A DNA stretch of 64,000 bases from positions 10,001 through 74,000 of the forward strand of contig CAJNDS010001724.1 in assembly GCA_905221605.1 (NCBI GenBank). Reading direction: 5' to 3'. This document shows positions 1-11,399 of this stretch, one piece after another. The translations under genes were made by a program, and so were the position numbers. Positions within the stretch are counted from its first letter, which is position 1. Each line of letters starts with the position of its first letter. The DNA comes from Symbiodinium natans (Eukaryota; Sar; Dinophyceae; Suessiales; Symbiodiniaceae). Under the pieces are notes generated by a model. That model saw only the letters and a program-made list of their open reading frames with translations, made no database searches and had not been told where the DNA came from.

Positions 1-990
1 ACCAACCATGACCCCGTCCCCCCTCCCTAAACCCTAAACCCTAAACCCCAAACCCCAAACCCTAAACCCTAAACCCTAAACCCTAAACCCTAGAGTTAAA
101 GCAGAACCGAAGAAGGCCAGGACCCCTGAGGCTCTAAGACCAGAAGTCGTGGAGTCTCTTGGGGGGTGCACCCCAAACCCTCGACCCTCAAATCCATGGA
201 GACCTCACAGCCTCAAACCTCAAACCTAAACCCTAAAGTCTAACCCTAAACCCTAAACCCTGGAACCCTAACCCTAAAGCCTACAGCCCTGAACCTGAAG
301 GGGGGTGGCAAGTGTGGAGCTCGGGGCTACGCTCGATCTCCTACAGCCCTGTAGCCTGAAACCTCAAACCGTAAAGAAAATACCCCAAAACCCGCCAAAC
401 CCTAAACCCTAAACCCTAAACCCTAGCCCTAAACCCTAAACCCTAAACCCTAGACCCTAAACCCTAAACCCCCATATCGGGATGAGGTCTTCAGTTCAGG
501 GTTTGGATGTGGTGGGCTTGAGGGCTTTGGGGCTTGAGGGTGTTAAGGGCTTAGGGCTCCCCAAGCCCTAAGCTCTAAACCCTAAAACGGTCGTCTTCAA
601 GGCACACCAGGGATTTGAGGTTATCAGGATACTAGAGTATCCCTAAACCCTAAACCCTAAACCAGACACCCTAAACCCAAAAACCAAAATCCTAAACCCT
701 AAACCCTAAACCCTAAACCCTAAACCCTAAACCCTAAACCCTAAACCCTAAACCCTAAACCCTAAACCCTAAACCCTAAACCCTAAACCCTAAAGGGTGT
801 CAAGGGTGTTTAGTGTGCGCGGTGGGCGCACCGTGGACCCAGGTACAGCCGCCGGGGCATGTGCGCGGTGCCGAACTTGTCCCCTGGCTTACACGACGCG
901 TCTTCCTCTCTTGCTGATTAGGGTTTAGGGTTTGGGGTTTAGGGTTTGGGGTTTAGGGTTAGGGTTTTAGGGTTTAGGGTTTAGGGTTTT
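1..990. repeat. Interstitial telomeric repeat arrays, mostly CCCTAAA
   Basis: Blocks of CCCTAAA (about 31-95, 397-470, 645-795) are separated by short unique sequence; TTTAGGG orientation appears at 918-990. The block at 688-795 is nearly perfect over about 15 units. No gene is recognised. A short GC-rich stretch at about 810-900 is open in one frame and could be an exon, but has no clean pair of splice borders. Confidence 0.9.
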
Positions 991-1007
991 CCTGTCTGCC
1001 AGACCTT

Positions 1008-1570
1008 TTGGAGTTTAGTTTTCCAGCCTACCCCATTAGGACGGTTGTTTTTAACGAGCTCATCCTAACCCCTAGGCCGCCTAGAAGCCCAAGAACCAAA
1101 AATGTCAAACCCCCAGAACCCCAAACCCAAGACCCCAAACCTCAAGCCCCAAACCCCCAAACCCCCGAACCCCGCAAACCTCAAATCCCACACCCTCAAA
1201 CCCTAGACCCCAAACCCCAAAACCCCAAAAACCTAAACCCTAAACCTAAATCCCCAAATCCCCAAATCCCCAAAACCCAAAACCCTACAACCGTAGACCC
1301 CTACATCCTGAATCCCTCAATCCCTGAATCAAAACCCTAAATCCTAAACCCCCTACATCCCTGCATCCCTGAATTCCTATCAAACCCTAAGCCCCTACAT
1401 CCTAAATCCCTCAATCCCTGAGACCTCAACCCCCCAAACCCCCAAAAACCCAAAACCCCTAAAACCCCAAAAACCCTAAACAACCCTAATGCTTAAACCC
1501 TAAACCCGAAACCCTGAACCCTAAACCCTAAACTACTCTAATCCCTAAACCCTAAACCCCTAGATTCCTC
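1008..1570. repeat. Degenerate CCCTAAA-like sequence
   Basis: C- and A-rich degenerate telomere-like text (CCCAAA, CCCCAAAC, CCCTACAT). It is open for 110 codons in one + frame only because the repeat avoids stops; the product would be Pro/Asn/Lys low complexity and starts with TTG. I do not call a gene here. Confidence 0.75.
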
Positions 1571-1581
1571 AAATCCCTGAG

Positions 1582-1671
1582 GATCCACACCACATACGGG
1601 ATCCTTTACCAGCGTCGCTTCTTCGACTCAGGGTACCTCGGTTTTGTGGGGCTTTCCGGCGCTCCTCAAGG
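1582..1671 (+). CDS. Candidate exon, product unknown
   Basis: A 90-bp GC-balanced island follows CCCTAAA-like sequence, starts after GAG and ends before GAGGGTTTGG. Two frames are open; the more protein-like one contains YGILYQRRFFDSGYLGF. It sits in the same pattern as the better supported exons downstream (C-rich repeat before, G-rich repeat after). Family not recognised. Confidence 0.4.
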
Positions 1672-3270
1672 GAGGGTTTGGGGTTTAGGGTGTTTAGGGA
1701 GTCTTTAGGGGGTTTTTAGGGGTTTTTAGGGGGTTTTTAGGGGTTTTTAGGGGGTTTTTAGGGGGTTTTGGGGGGTTTAGGGAGGTGTAGGGGGTCTAGG
1801 GGGGTTTAGGGGGGTTTAGGGGGTTTAGGGGGTGGTTTGTAGGGGGGGGGTTTAGGGGGGTTTAGGGGGTTTTTGGGGTTTAGGGGGTTTAGGGGGTTTA
1901 GGGGGTTTAGGGAATTAGGAGGTTTAGGGGGTTTAGGGGGTTTAGGGGGTTTAGGGGGTTTAGGGGGTTTAGGGGGTTTAGGGGGTTAGGGGGTTTAGGG
2001 GGTTTAGGGGGTTTAGGGGGTTTAGGGGGTTTAGGGGGTTTTGGGGGTTTAGGGGGTTTAGGGGGTTTTGGGGGTTTAGGTGATTTAGGGTTTTGGTTTA
2101 GGGTTTAGGGTTTAGGGTTTAGGGTTTAGGGTTTAGGGTTTAGGGTTTAGGGTTTAGGGTTTAGGGTTTAGGGTTTAGGGTTTAGGGTTTAGGGTTTAGG
2201 GTTTAGGGTTTAGGGTTTAGGGTTTAGGGTTTAGGGGGTAGGGGGTTTAGGGTTTAGGGTTTAGGGTTTAGGGTTTAGGGTTTAGGGTTTAGGGTTTAGG
2301 GTTTAGGGTTTAGGGTTTAGGGTTTAGGGTTTAGGGTTTAGGGTTTAGGGTTTAGGGTTTAGGGTTTTAGGGGGTTAGGGTTTAGGGTTTAGGGTTTAGG
2401 GTTTAGGGTTTAGGGTTTAGGGTTTAGGGTTTAGGGTTTAGGGTTTAGGGTTTAGGGTTTAGGGTTTAGGGTTTAGGGTTTAGGGTTTAGGGTTTAGGGT
2501 TTAGGGGTTTAGGGGGTTTAGGGGTTTAGGGGGTTAGGGGGTTAGGGGGTTAGGGGGTTAGGGGGTTAGGGGGTTAGGGGGTTTTTAGGGGGTTTTTAGG
2601 GGGTTTTTAGGGGGTTTTTAGGGGGTTTTTAGGCGGTTTTTAGGGGGTTTTTAGGGGGTTTTTATGGGTTTTTAGGGGGTTTAGGGGGTTTTTAGGGGGT
2701 TTAGGGGGTTTAGGGGGTTTAGGGGGTTTAGGGGGTTTAGGGGGTTTAGGGGGTTTAGGGGGTTTAGGGGCGGTGTTGCAGGGGGGGGTTTTAGGGGGGG
2801 GGGTTTAGGGGGGGTTTGAGGGGGGGGTTGGGGTTTAGGGGGGGGGGGGGTTTTAGGGGGGGTTTTAGGGGGGGTTTTAGGGGGGTTTTAGGGGGGGTTA
2901 GGGGGGGTTTTTTAGGGGGGTTTTGGTTTTAGGGGGGGGGTTTTCGGGGGGGTTTTTAGGGGGGGTTTAAGGGGGTGTTTAGGGGGGGTTGTGGGCGGTT
3001 TTTTTTAGGGGGGGTTTTAGGGGGGGTTTTAGGGGGTTTTAGGGGGGTTTTAGGGGGGTTTTGGGGGGGTTTCAGGGAGGTTTCAGGGGGGTTTCAGGGG
3101 GGTTTCAGGGGGGTTTCAGGAAGGTTTCAGGAGGGTTTCAGGGGGGTTTCAGGAGGGTTTCAGGGGGTTTCAGGGGGGTTTCAGGGGGGTTTCAGGTGGT
3201 TTTAGGGGGTTTTAGGGGGTTTTAGGGGGTTTTAGGGGGTTTTAGGGGGTTTTAGGGGGGTTTAGGGGGT
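1672..3270. repeat. Long TTTAGGG block with G-rich degenerate flanks
   Basis: Degenerate TTTAGGGGG (8- and 9-mers) at 1680-2090, then about 60 near-perfect TTTAGGG units at 2094-2510, then TTTTTAGGGGG, TTTTAGGGGGG and TTTCAGGGGGG variants to 3270. It is the longest uninterrupted telomere-like block in the window. Every short reading frame in it is repeat-derived (Gly/Phe/Arg rich). It would be strongly G-quadruplex prone on the + strand. Confidence 0.9.
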
Positions 3271-3399
3271 TTAGAGCTGATACTCGAACCCCAACCGCTC
3301 CAAGCTGCCCAAAGGTCGTCAAACCCCCCAAACCTCTCGAAACCTCCCTAAGCCCCCAACCCCCCTACCTCAACCCCTTGAACTGCCCGAAACCCTAAA

Positions 3400-3630
3400 T
3401 CCCTAAAAGCCCAACCCTGAACCCTGAACCCTGAACCCTGAACCCTGAACCCTGAACCCTGAACCCTGAACCCTGAACCCTGAACCCTAAACCCTAAACC
3501 CTAAACCCTATAAACCTAAACCCTAAACCCTAAACCCTAAACCCTAAACCCTAAACCCTAAACCTAAACCCTAAACCCTAAACCCTAAACCCTAAACCCT
3601 AAACCCTAAACCCTAAACCCTAAACCTCCC
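3400..3630. repeat. CCCTGAA and CCCTAAA arrays
   Basis: About ten CCCTGAA variant units (3413-3488) pass directly into about 19 CCCTAAA units. They lie just upstream of the exon at 3670 and would form the 3' part of its preceding intron. Confidence 0.9.
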
Positions 3631-3669
3631 TAACCCTCCTAAAAGCCTCTTCAATTCCCGAAAGCTCAG

Positions 3670-6390
3670 AGGATCTTCAACTTCGGCGCGGCGGCGCAGG
3701 CCCTGCGGCGGGCGCTGCCAGCTGGAGGCTGACACCAGCATAAAGGGGGTTTGTAGGGATTTGGGGTTTAGGGTTTAGGGGGTGTTGGGGGGTTGAGGGT
3801 TTAGGGTTTAGGGATTAGGGTTTAAGGTTTTTAGGAGTAAAGTGTATTGGAAGGCTTGAGGGGATAGGTTTGCTGGGGAGCTTCTGTGGGCTCAGGGCTT
3901 GGGGTTTTGGGGGGACACCCATCAGCGAGGTCCTTCAGCGGACTACATCCTCGCCTCGTGCATGATCGAGGCTCCCCCTGACCTTACAAACTAGTAAGTT
4001 GCCCCAAATCTGGGAACCCTAAGCCCTAAACCCGAAACCCTAAACCCTAAACCCGAAACCCTAAACCCTCAACCCTAAACCCTAAACCCTAACCCTCAAC
4101 CCTAAACCCCTTGTAGGTGGAAGGATCCAGGCAAGCTCTGAGCCCTAAACCCGTGCAGCGTTAAGCTCAACGACGTCTTGGGTGCAGCACTCTTGGCATG
4201 TCGGGCTTTGGGGTTAGGGTTTAGGGTGTAGGGTGTAGGGTTTAGGGTTTAGGGTTTAGGGCTGGGGAGTCGCTCTTTTTGGGCGCCTGAAAAACGAGAT
4301 TATCCGACAGATCTGCGCGCAAACAAGAACCCTGAACCCCCGAACAATCCTAAGCACCTAAAATCTGGAACTCCGCAACCCTAGAACCCTAGAACTTAGA
4401 ACCCCAAACCCGAGAACCCCAGAGGACAATGTCTGGTGGGAGTCGCACCTGGCGCGGAAAGGCATTCCGCGCGTCTTCTTGCGCCCTGGCCTCTGTGGTG
4501 AAACCCCCCAAACCCCCTGAACCCAAACCCCCCAACAAAACCCCAAACCCTAAATCCTAAACCCTAAACCCTAAACCTCAAACCCTGAACCCGAAACCCT
4601 GCGCCCTAAACCCTAAACCCTAAACCCAAGCCCTAAACCCTAAGTTCCCGAGGCAGACGCAGTTCGGCGCCAAGACCGTGTCCGAGCTGGCCTTTGGCGC
4701 GGGCGCGCTGACCAGCTCCGAGGAGCTGCCGAGGGTTTAGGGTTTAGGGTTTAGGGTTTAGGGTTTAGGGTTTAGGGTTTAGGGTTTAGGGTTTAGGTTT
4801 ATAGGGTTTAGGGTTCAGGGGTTTAGGGTTTAGGGGTCAGGGTTTGGGGGGCCCAAGATGGAATCCCCTTCTAATGTGGCATGTAACCGAAGGTTGCCCG
4901 AATACTCCCCAGGACTCCCGAAGCTTACCTAAGGTTCCCCTCCCTTAAGGGGTTTAGGGTTTAGGGTTTAGGGTTTAGGGTTTAGGGTCTAGGGTTTAGG
5001 GTTTAGGGCTATAAGTATATATGACTTGATATTCTATTGTGTGTTTAGAAAAACATAAGGTATTATGCGTATGTACATATATATGATATATACACACTTG
5101 GCTCTTTGAGATCCCGGAGCCCTGAGGATCCTAAGTCCCAAACGCGACAGCCTGAACCTCAAAAGGATTATGGGGGGTTCTAGGGTCTAGGGTCTAGGAG
5201 GTTTAGGGCTTAGGGCTTGGGGGCTTAGGGCTTAGGGCTTCTAGGGCTTAGGGCTTAGGGTTTAGGGTTTAGGGTTTAGGGAAACCGTAAACCCTAAACC
5301 CTAAACCCTAAACCCCAAACCCCAAACCCCAAACCCCAAACCCCAAACCCCAAAACCCCAAAACCCCCAAAACCAGACCCTCTCCCTACAAGGACAAGAC
5401 CGGCTTCCATTACTACCACTTCGATCGCCAGGATCCCCACAGCACCGCCCATCGGCATTTTCTCAGGGACTAAAGAAGGGTCCCTTGTAGGGTTTAGGGT
5501 TTAGGGTTTAGGGTTTAGGGTTTAGGGTTTAGGGTTTAGGGTTTAGGGTTTAGGGTTTAGGGTTTAGGGTTTAGGGTTTAGGGTTTAGGGGCTACTTAGG
5601 TATATAGGTACTATATAAGGTATATATATATATATAAACATACATATATATCTATATATGTGGTATAGAAAGGGGAAGTCCCTTCTAGTGTGCACACTAG
5701 GGGTCCCTCCTTATTGCCGCTTTCTTTTCACAGGGACTCAGGGCCTTCTGCGGTTTGGCTGTTCCCCCTTATACTAAGCGTCCTTATAAGGTTTAGGGTT
5801 TAGGGTTTAGGGTTTAGGGTTTAGGGTTTAGGGGTACTGGAGTACTGGAATCCCTATTAAGGACTGCCGGACTGCCAGTATGTGGGGTAACATCCCAACT
5901 TTAGGGGGTTGCTGCCCAAAACCCCCAAACCCCAAACCGTATAAACCCGAAAGACTAAAACCCTAACAACCTACAATCCTAAACCCCAAACCCCCTCAAC
6001 CGTCAACCCAGAAAAAATCACCTAAAACCTTAAATCCACCTAAACCCCAAAACCCTAAACCCTAAACCCCGAAACCCTACACCAAAACCCTAAATCCTAA
6101 ACCCTAAACCCTAAACCCTAAACCCCTAAACCCCTAAACCCCTAAACCCCTAAACCCCTAAACCCCTAAACCCCTAAACCCCTAAACCCCTAAACCCCTA
6201 AACCCCTGAACCCCTAAACCCCTAAACCCTAAACCCTAAACCCTAAACTCTAAACCCTGAACCCTAAACCCTAAACCCTGAAATCCCAAAACCCTGACAA
6301 CCCTGAAGCCTCTCAGGCCGCGGCCCTGGATACCTGCACCGATGCGCTCTTAGCCCTGTGGGGTCCTACCCTGTGGCCCCCGCGGCCGAG
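3670..6390 (+). CDS. Partial multi-exon gene, seven exons in one frame, unknown product
   Basis: I can join seven islands in a single open frame: 3670-3727, 3930-3993, 4159-4204, 4425-4480, 4653-4734, 5393-5467 and 6317-6390 (455 nt, 151 codons plus 2 nt). Introns start GC (3728), GT (3994, GTAAGT), GC (4205), GC (4481), GT (4735, GTTTAG), GA (5468) and all end AG. Fragments of the product are FNFGAAAQALRRALPAGG, ADYILASCMIEAPPDLTN, VFLQTQFGAKTVSELAFG and GFHYYHFDRQDPHSTAH. No family is recognised. The frame continues plausibly into an island at 6904-6959. Introns are 82-849 bp and consist largely of TTTAGGG followed by CCCTAAA blocks. Borders are inferred from frame only. Confidence 0.55.
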
Positions 6391-6903
6391 GTGGGGTTTA
6401 GGGTTTAGGGTTTAGGGTTTAGGGTTTAAGATTTAGGGGTTTAGGGTTCATGGCTTGAGGTCTTAAGTGCTTTTGCTTCTGATAAGGTTTTTTGGGGGGT
6501 CTTTCGTTTCAGGAGTTGAGTGTTCAGGGTTGAGGGTCTGGAGTGTAGAGCTTGGGGTTGCTTGAGGGCCTCGAGTTTTAGGGTTTAGGGCTTAGGGTTA
6601 CTGGCTAAGGCTTTAGGGTTTAGGGTTTAGGGTTTAGGGTTTAGGGTTTAGGGTTTAGGGTTTAGGGTTTATTGTTTAGGGTTTGGGGTTTAGGGGTTAG
6701 GGTTTACGGGTTTAGGGTTTAAGGGGTTTAGGTCACCACCCTGAAACCCTCAAGGCCCTGAACCTGCAGCCCTAAACCCTAAACGCAGGCCCGAAACCTT
6801 ACAGTACTTTCAGGCCCTGAGCCTCAAGCCCTAAACCCTAAACCCTCAAACCCTAAAGACCTTGGACCCTCAACTCAATTCACGGTTTCAAGCAACACTC
6901 CAG

Positions 6904-6959
6904 GCGCGTCCGCGCAGCGCTGGTCGGAGATGCCGCGCTGGAGGCGAGTTCGAGTCCGG
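6904..6959 (+). CDS. Candidate exon, product unknown
   Basis: Begins after CTCCAG and stops before GTGTAGGGTTTAGGG. If joined to the exon ending at 6390 (phase 2) it reads RVRAALVGDAALEASSSP without a stop. An alternative GC donor at 6944 would end it earlier. Confidence 0.45.
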
Positions 6960-7217
6960 GTGTAGGGTTTAGGGTTTAGGGTTTAGGGTTTAGGGGCTAG
7001 AGGGCCCCTTTTGCCCTAAGACCTACCCCTAAACCGCCCCCCCAAACCCACAAACCCTGAAGCCGAAAAAAAACCCACAAGCCCCAAACCCTAAACCCTA
7101 AACCCTGAACCCTAAGCCCCAAACCCTAAACCCTAAACCTTATACCCTACACCCTAAACCCTATACCCTAAACCCCAAACCCTAACCCCTGGAATCAAGC
7201 CCATTCGACTGACCACA

Positions 7218-7302
7218 GGGTTTACGAAAATAGCCCCCCCCCCCCCCCAAATAGTAGGATTCCCTCATAATAAGGACCCAAACAAGGCACCCCTAAACCC
7301 TA
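7218..7302 (+). repeat. Dispersed repeat copy, GGGTTTACGAAAATAG family
   Basis: Shares GGGTTTACGAAAATAG, AAATAGTAGGATTCCCT and AATAAGGACCC in order with copies at 16066-16152 and 62251-62333, and with an inverted copy at 56735-56808. All copies lie in presumed introns. Looks like a short non-coding mobile element. Confidence 0.7.
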
Positions 7303-7313
7303 AACCCTAAACC

Positions 7314-7848
7314 CTAAATTTAAGAGCTCCGGCTCAAGCCGCCGACCCCGCTGGAGCATAGTTGAGACCCGCTCGCATGGAAGATCATCCCGGCAGAGTT
7401 CTGTGAATCGTTTGGGGGGGGGTAGGGGGTAGCACCAGGACAAGCTCAAGCCAAAAAAGCCAGGTGGGTGGGGGTGGGGGGGGGAGGGGGGGGGGGTAGG
7501 GGGGGTGGGGGGGGTGGGGGGGTGGGTGGGGGGGGGTGGGGTTGGGGGGGGGGGGGGGGGTTGGGGGGGGGGGGGTGGGGGGGGGGGGGGGTTGGGGGGG
7601 GGGGGGGGGGGGGGGGGGGTGGGGGGGGGCCTGGGGGGGTGGAGGCGGGAAACGCTGATTTTGTGAGGGCGCCCCTACCCCCCCCGTGCTGAACCATGTT
7701 TACGCTGTGCGGGTGGCGCCGGTCCTCCACGAAAAAATTGTGCACCGACCCCCCCCACCCCCCCCCGCGTTTTGGGGGGGTAAGGAGGGAAAGAGGGAGG
7801 TTTTCACCTCCTTTTCCCATCCAACACGCCGCCAGGGTCGGCGGACCC
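7314..7848. mobile_element. Dispersed element copy 1, interrupted by a G tract
   Basis: The left end (7314-7372) and right end (7774-7848) match 24505-24560 and 24658-24731 almost base for base. The ends contain an inverted CCGCCGACCC / GGGTCGGCGG. Between them this copy holds a long GGGGGTGGGG tract, while copy 2 holds a shorter one. No coding capacity: the Pro-rich 124-codon frame on the - strand and the Gly-rich one on + come from the G tract. Confidence 0.6.
7417..7660 (+). repeat. Near-pure G tract
   Basis: About 230 bases of G runs broken only by single T or A bases. Low complexity, likely quadruplex forming and error prone in sequencing. Confidence 0.9.
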
Positions 7849-7979
7849 TAAACCCTAAACCCTAAACCCTCAACCCTCAACCCTAAACCCTAAACCCTAA
7901 ACCCTAAACCCCAAACCCTAAACCCTAAACCCTAAACCCCCAACAAGGTACCCCTATTTCGGAAGCCACCCGCCCCCAG

Positions 7980-8032
7980 GAGCTGAGCCGCTACGCCGCC
8001 CTCATCAACTGGTGGGCTCCTTGCCTCGTCAG
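7980..8032 (+). CDS. Candidate exon, product unknown
   Basis: Starts after CCCCCAG and ends before GTTTGGAG; reads ELSRYAALINWWAPCLVR. CCCTAAA lies upstream and TTTAGGG downstream. Partner exons are uncertain: an alternative GT donor at 8028 would give phase 0 into the next island. Family not recognised. Confidence 0.5.
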
Positions 8033-8099
8033 GTTTGGAGTTTTTGGTCAGCTGGGTTTAGGGTTTAGGGTTTGGGGTTTAGGGTTTAGGGTTTGGGGT

Positions 8100-9185
8100 T
8101 TAGGGTTTGGGGTTTGGGGTTTGGGGTTTAGGGTTTTGGGGCTTATGATGCGTTCTGGGTTCCCACTATAACTATTCAGGGATAATACTTTTTTGGGTTC
8201 CTTTTGCAGCTACTCCTACCGAAAAGGTAGATACTTTTCCCAGGGCCTACGCCAAAGTAGGGTTTCCTAAAACCCTAAACCCTAAACCCTAAACCCTAAA
8301 CCCTAAACCCTAAACCCTAAACCCTAAACCCTAAACCCTAAAGGGTCTTTGGGGCTTTTGGGGCTTTTGGGGCTTCTGGCGCTTCGGGAGCTTCTGGGGC
8401 TTTCGGGGCTTTCGGGGCTTTTGGGGCTTTCGGGGCTTTTGGGGCTTTTGGGGCTTCGTGGGCTTCTGGGGCTGGTTTTTTTGGTTTAAAGTTTTATGTT
8501 TTGGGGGTTTAGGGTTTGTGGTTTAGGGTCTTGTGGTTTGTGGATGTCGGATTTTGGTGCTCTTGTGATTCGGGCTTATAAAGCTCTAGGGCTTGTGGTT
8601 CTGCAGGGTTGCACGAGGTTGCGCAGTTTTGGGGTTTTGGGGGCTCGTGATTATAGGGTTCGGGGCCTCGAGCCTAGCACCCCAAGACCCCTAAACACCC
8701 TCTACGACCCCAAGACCCAAAGCGACCTAAACAACCTAGCTCTACGCCCCAAGACCCCGCGGACCTAACCTCTGCACCCCGAATGCTAAGACAGTTTTGG
8801 GAGCTCGGTACCCTGTAATCCCTTAAGGGTTCGGGGAATAGTAATAGGGGCGTGAGGGTTTCGGGGCAGGAGTACGTATGTGTAAGGCCATCTAATCCCT
8901 ATCTGCCTATTAAGCCAGTAAGCATATCCCCCTAATCTTTAAGGGGTGGTGTGGCGTACCTATAGTTCCTTATTCCTTACGAAGAACTTGCAAGCAAAAC
9001 CCTTAAACCCCCAATCCCCCAACCCCAAAGCCCCAACCCCAAACCCCAAACCCCAAACCCCAAACCCCAAACCCCAAACCCTAAACCCCAAACCCCAAAC
9101 CCCAAACCCCAAACCCCAAAACCCCAAACCCCAAACCCCAAACCCTAAACCCCAAACCCCAAACCCTAAACCCTAAACCCTAAAC
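8100..9185. repeat. Telomeric and related repeats, no gene seen
   Basis: TTTAGGG/TTTGGGG to 8140, CCCTAAA at 8268-8343, then repeats of a GGGGCTTTTGGGGCTT type (8344-8470), unique-looking sequence without clear exon borders (8480-8990), and CCCCAAA arrays (9015-9170). Short open frames are repeat-derived. Confidence 0.7.
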
Positions 9186-9189
9186 CGAG

Positions 9190-9291
9190 GAATCGGACCA
9201 CCTATACATCTTCGCCTGCACGGGTCGCGCCTTGCACCAGTGGCGGCGCGACCTCCGCCGCCAAGGCGGGCTGGAGGCCCAGCTTTCGGAG
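9190..9291 (+). CDS. Candidate exon, product unknown
   Basis: Starts after CCGAG and ends before GGTTTGGGG. The most protein-like frame contains DHLYIFACTGRALHQWRRDL and RRQGGLEAQLSE. CCCTAAA upstream, TTTAGGG downstream. Family not recognised; a second frame is also open. Confidence 0.5.
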
Positions 9292-9893
9292 GGTTTGGGG
9301 GTCAAAGGGGCTTAGGAGGGCGGTTAGGGTTTAGGGTTTAGGGCTTAGGGCTTAGGGCTTAGGGTTAGGGTTTAGGGTTTAGAGTTTAGGGTTTAGGGTT
9401 TAGGGTTTAGGGTTTAGGGTTTAGGGTTTAGGGTTTAGGGCTTAGGGCTTAGGGTTTAGGGTTTAGGGCTCATGGTTTAGGGTTCTAGGGGTTTTCATTT
9501 TAGGGTTTAGGGCTTTAGGGTTCTGGGGTTTGGGGCTTGCTTGGCTCCACAATACCTGGCTCAAGGTTTAGTCGTTTAATGGTTCAGTACTTCTAAACAG
9601 TTCATGTTTTGTGTTCGGGGTTTAGGGTTTCGGGTATAGTGTCTGCGATTTAGGGTTGCCTGAGAACGAGTCAGGTGACTAACGTCCTCCCCCGTCACCG
9701 GCCCCCGAGCCTATGTGAGTTCAAGGCATTCCGCCGACGCCGCCGACGCCGCACTGCGGATGGATTTGAAACCCCAGAACCCTAAAGCACCAAACCCTAA
9801 AATCCATACCCCTAGAACCCTAAACCCAAAACCCTAAACCCTAAACCCTAAACGCTAAACCCTCAACCCTAAACCCACACCACTTGCGGAGAG

Positions 9894-9956
9894 GTGCAGA
9901 TGCACTACCTGCACGCTCTGCCTTTCCCGCCGAACGTCGAAGCCCGGCGCTTGGGG
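9894..9956 (+). CDS. Candidate exon, product unknown
   Basis: Begins after GAGAG and ends before a possible GA donor (GATTTGGG). Reads VQMHYLHALPFPPNVEARRL. Flanked by CCCTAAA before and about 14 TTTAGGG units after (9967-10063). Confidence 0.5.
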
Positions 9957-10287
9957 GATTTGGGTGGGTTTAGGGTTTAGGGTTTAGGGTTTAGGGTTTA
10001 GGGTTTAGGGTTTAGGGTTTAGGGTTTAGGGTTTAGGGTTTAGGGTTTAGGGTTTAGGGTTTCGGGTTTGGGGTTTCGGGTTTAGGGTGTAGGGACCAGA
10101 AGGTAGAGTTGAGATGTAGCTCCAATCCCCTGAGCCAACGCAACACCTACAAAGAGGATGCGCTGTCTTCCTGAACCCTAAACCCCAAACCCCAAACCCC
10201 AAACCCCAAACCCCAAACCCCAAACCCTAAACCCTAAACCCTAAACCCTAAACCCTAAACCCTAAACCCTAAACCCTAAACCTGAAG

Positions 10288-10375
10288 GGCTCGAGCTTCG
10301 TGTCCGAGCCGTTCGACCACGGCGCCTTCGCACCGAGCCGGCTGAGATTCAAGGTGCAGATGCTTACGGGTGAAG
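10288..10375 (+). CDS. Candidate exon, product unknown
   Basis: Follows CCCTAAACCTGAAG and ends at GTTTAGG. Reads GSSFVSEPFDHGAFAPSRLR then FKVQMLTGEG. Good codon-like composition, but family not recognised. Confidence 0.5.
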
Positions 10376-10625
10376 GTTTAGGTGAAGAGTTTTGGGTTTA
10401 TGGAGTTCATAGAGTTTAGGGAGTCAACGCCATCTGCTGGTAGGACTCAGGGCTTATGGGCATAGGGTTCAAACGGGCTTGAGGAGGTTGGGTGTGGGTC
10501 TTGATGTGTTCTTCATCCCTCAGCATGAAGACGTACATAGCACTAAACCCTAAACCCTACTTACAGGGTTTACATACAGGGTTTAGGGTTTAGGGTTTAG
10601 GGACCCGAAACCGACACTTGCGGAG

Positions 10626-10705
10626 GAAGACCCCAGCGGAGCCCCTCACAACGCGCTGCTGGTCTCGCCGCCCCACACTGAGGGCCGCCCGACAGCTGGG
10701 ACCAG
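10626..10705 (+). CDS. Candidate exon, product unknown
   Basis: Begins after GCGGAG and ends before a GC donor (GCTGGGTTTAGGG). Reads EDPSGAPHNALLVSPPHTEG then RPTAGT. Here TTTAGGG lies on both sides. Confidence 0.45.
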
Positions 10706-10882
10706 GCTGGGTTTAGGGTTTAGGGCTTAGGGCTTAGGGTTTGGGGTTTAGGGTTTAGTTTCATGGGCTTCGGTGGGTTTAGGGTTTGTAGGGTTTAGGG
10801 TTTGTAGGGTGTGGGGACCATTCTGGCCTTACGGTTTAGGAGATGACTGGTGCTGCTTTCGGGAGACTCCAATACCCATAAC

Positions 10883-10968
10883 TAAGGAATATTCCTTCAA
10901 CCGTAAAAGGAACCCTCTGAGATTGTAAGGAATATTCCTTCGACCACAGAAGGAGCCCTGTGATATTG
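10883..10968. repeat. Two tandem 43-bp units with a palindromic core
   Basis: Two adjacent 43-bp copies, each beginning TAAGGAATATTCCTT; AAGGAATATTCCTT is a perfect 14-bp palindrome. Intronic position. Function unknown. Confidence 0.7.
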
Positions 10969-11226
10969 TGTGAAATTTCCTGAGTTAAGGGGTATTAGAG
11001 TCCGTGGGTAGCCCGACCTAAGCCCTAAACCCTAAGGCCTAGGCCCTAAACCCTAAAACCCAAACCCGAAACCCACGACCTTAAACCCTCAACCCTGCAC
11101 TCTTCACACGAAGCCCCAAGCCCCAAACCCCAAACCCCAAACCCTAAATCCTAAACCCAAAGCCCTAAGCCCTCAAACCCTAGACCCTAAACCCTGCATC
11201 CTAAACCCCAAGCCCTGCCCTCGAAG

Positions 11227-11266
11227 GCGCCCGCTGGTCGATTTGGTGGAGCCTCTTGGCCTTGGG
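11227..11266 (+). CDS. Candidate short exon, product unknown
   Basis: Begins after CTCGAAG and runs into GGGGTTTAGGG; reads ARWSIWWSLLALG. CCCTAAA upstream, TTTAGGG downstream. Very short, so the call rests mostly on the repeated layout. Confidence 0.35.
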
Positions 11267-11399
11267 GTTTAGGGTTTAGAGTTTGGGGGGCCCTCAGCCC
11301 TGCAAGCTTGAACCCACCCTATAGCCCGAAAGCCGGAGCCCTCGACCTAGGTTTAGGGTTTCGGGCGCCATATGGCGCCCTTGACTCTAAACTCTATAT

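Noticed and set aside
1-3630. A chromosome end (true telomere)
   Set aside because: Arrays occur in both orientations through the whole window and are interrupted by exon-like sequence and by degenerate variants; no terminal orientation is kept.
7446-7820. Proline-rich 124-codon frame on the - strand (and Gly-rich frame on +)
   Set aside because: It is the translation of a G tract inside a dispersed element.
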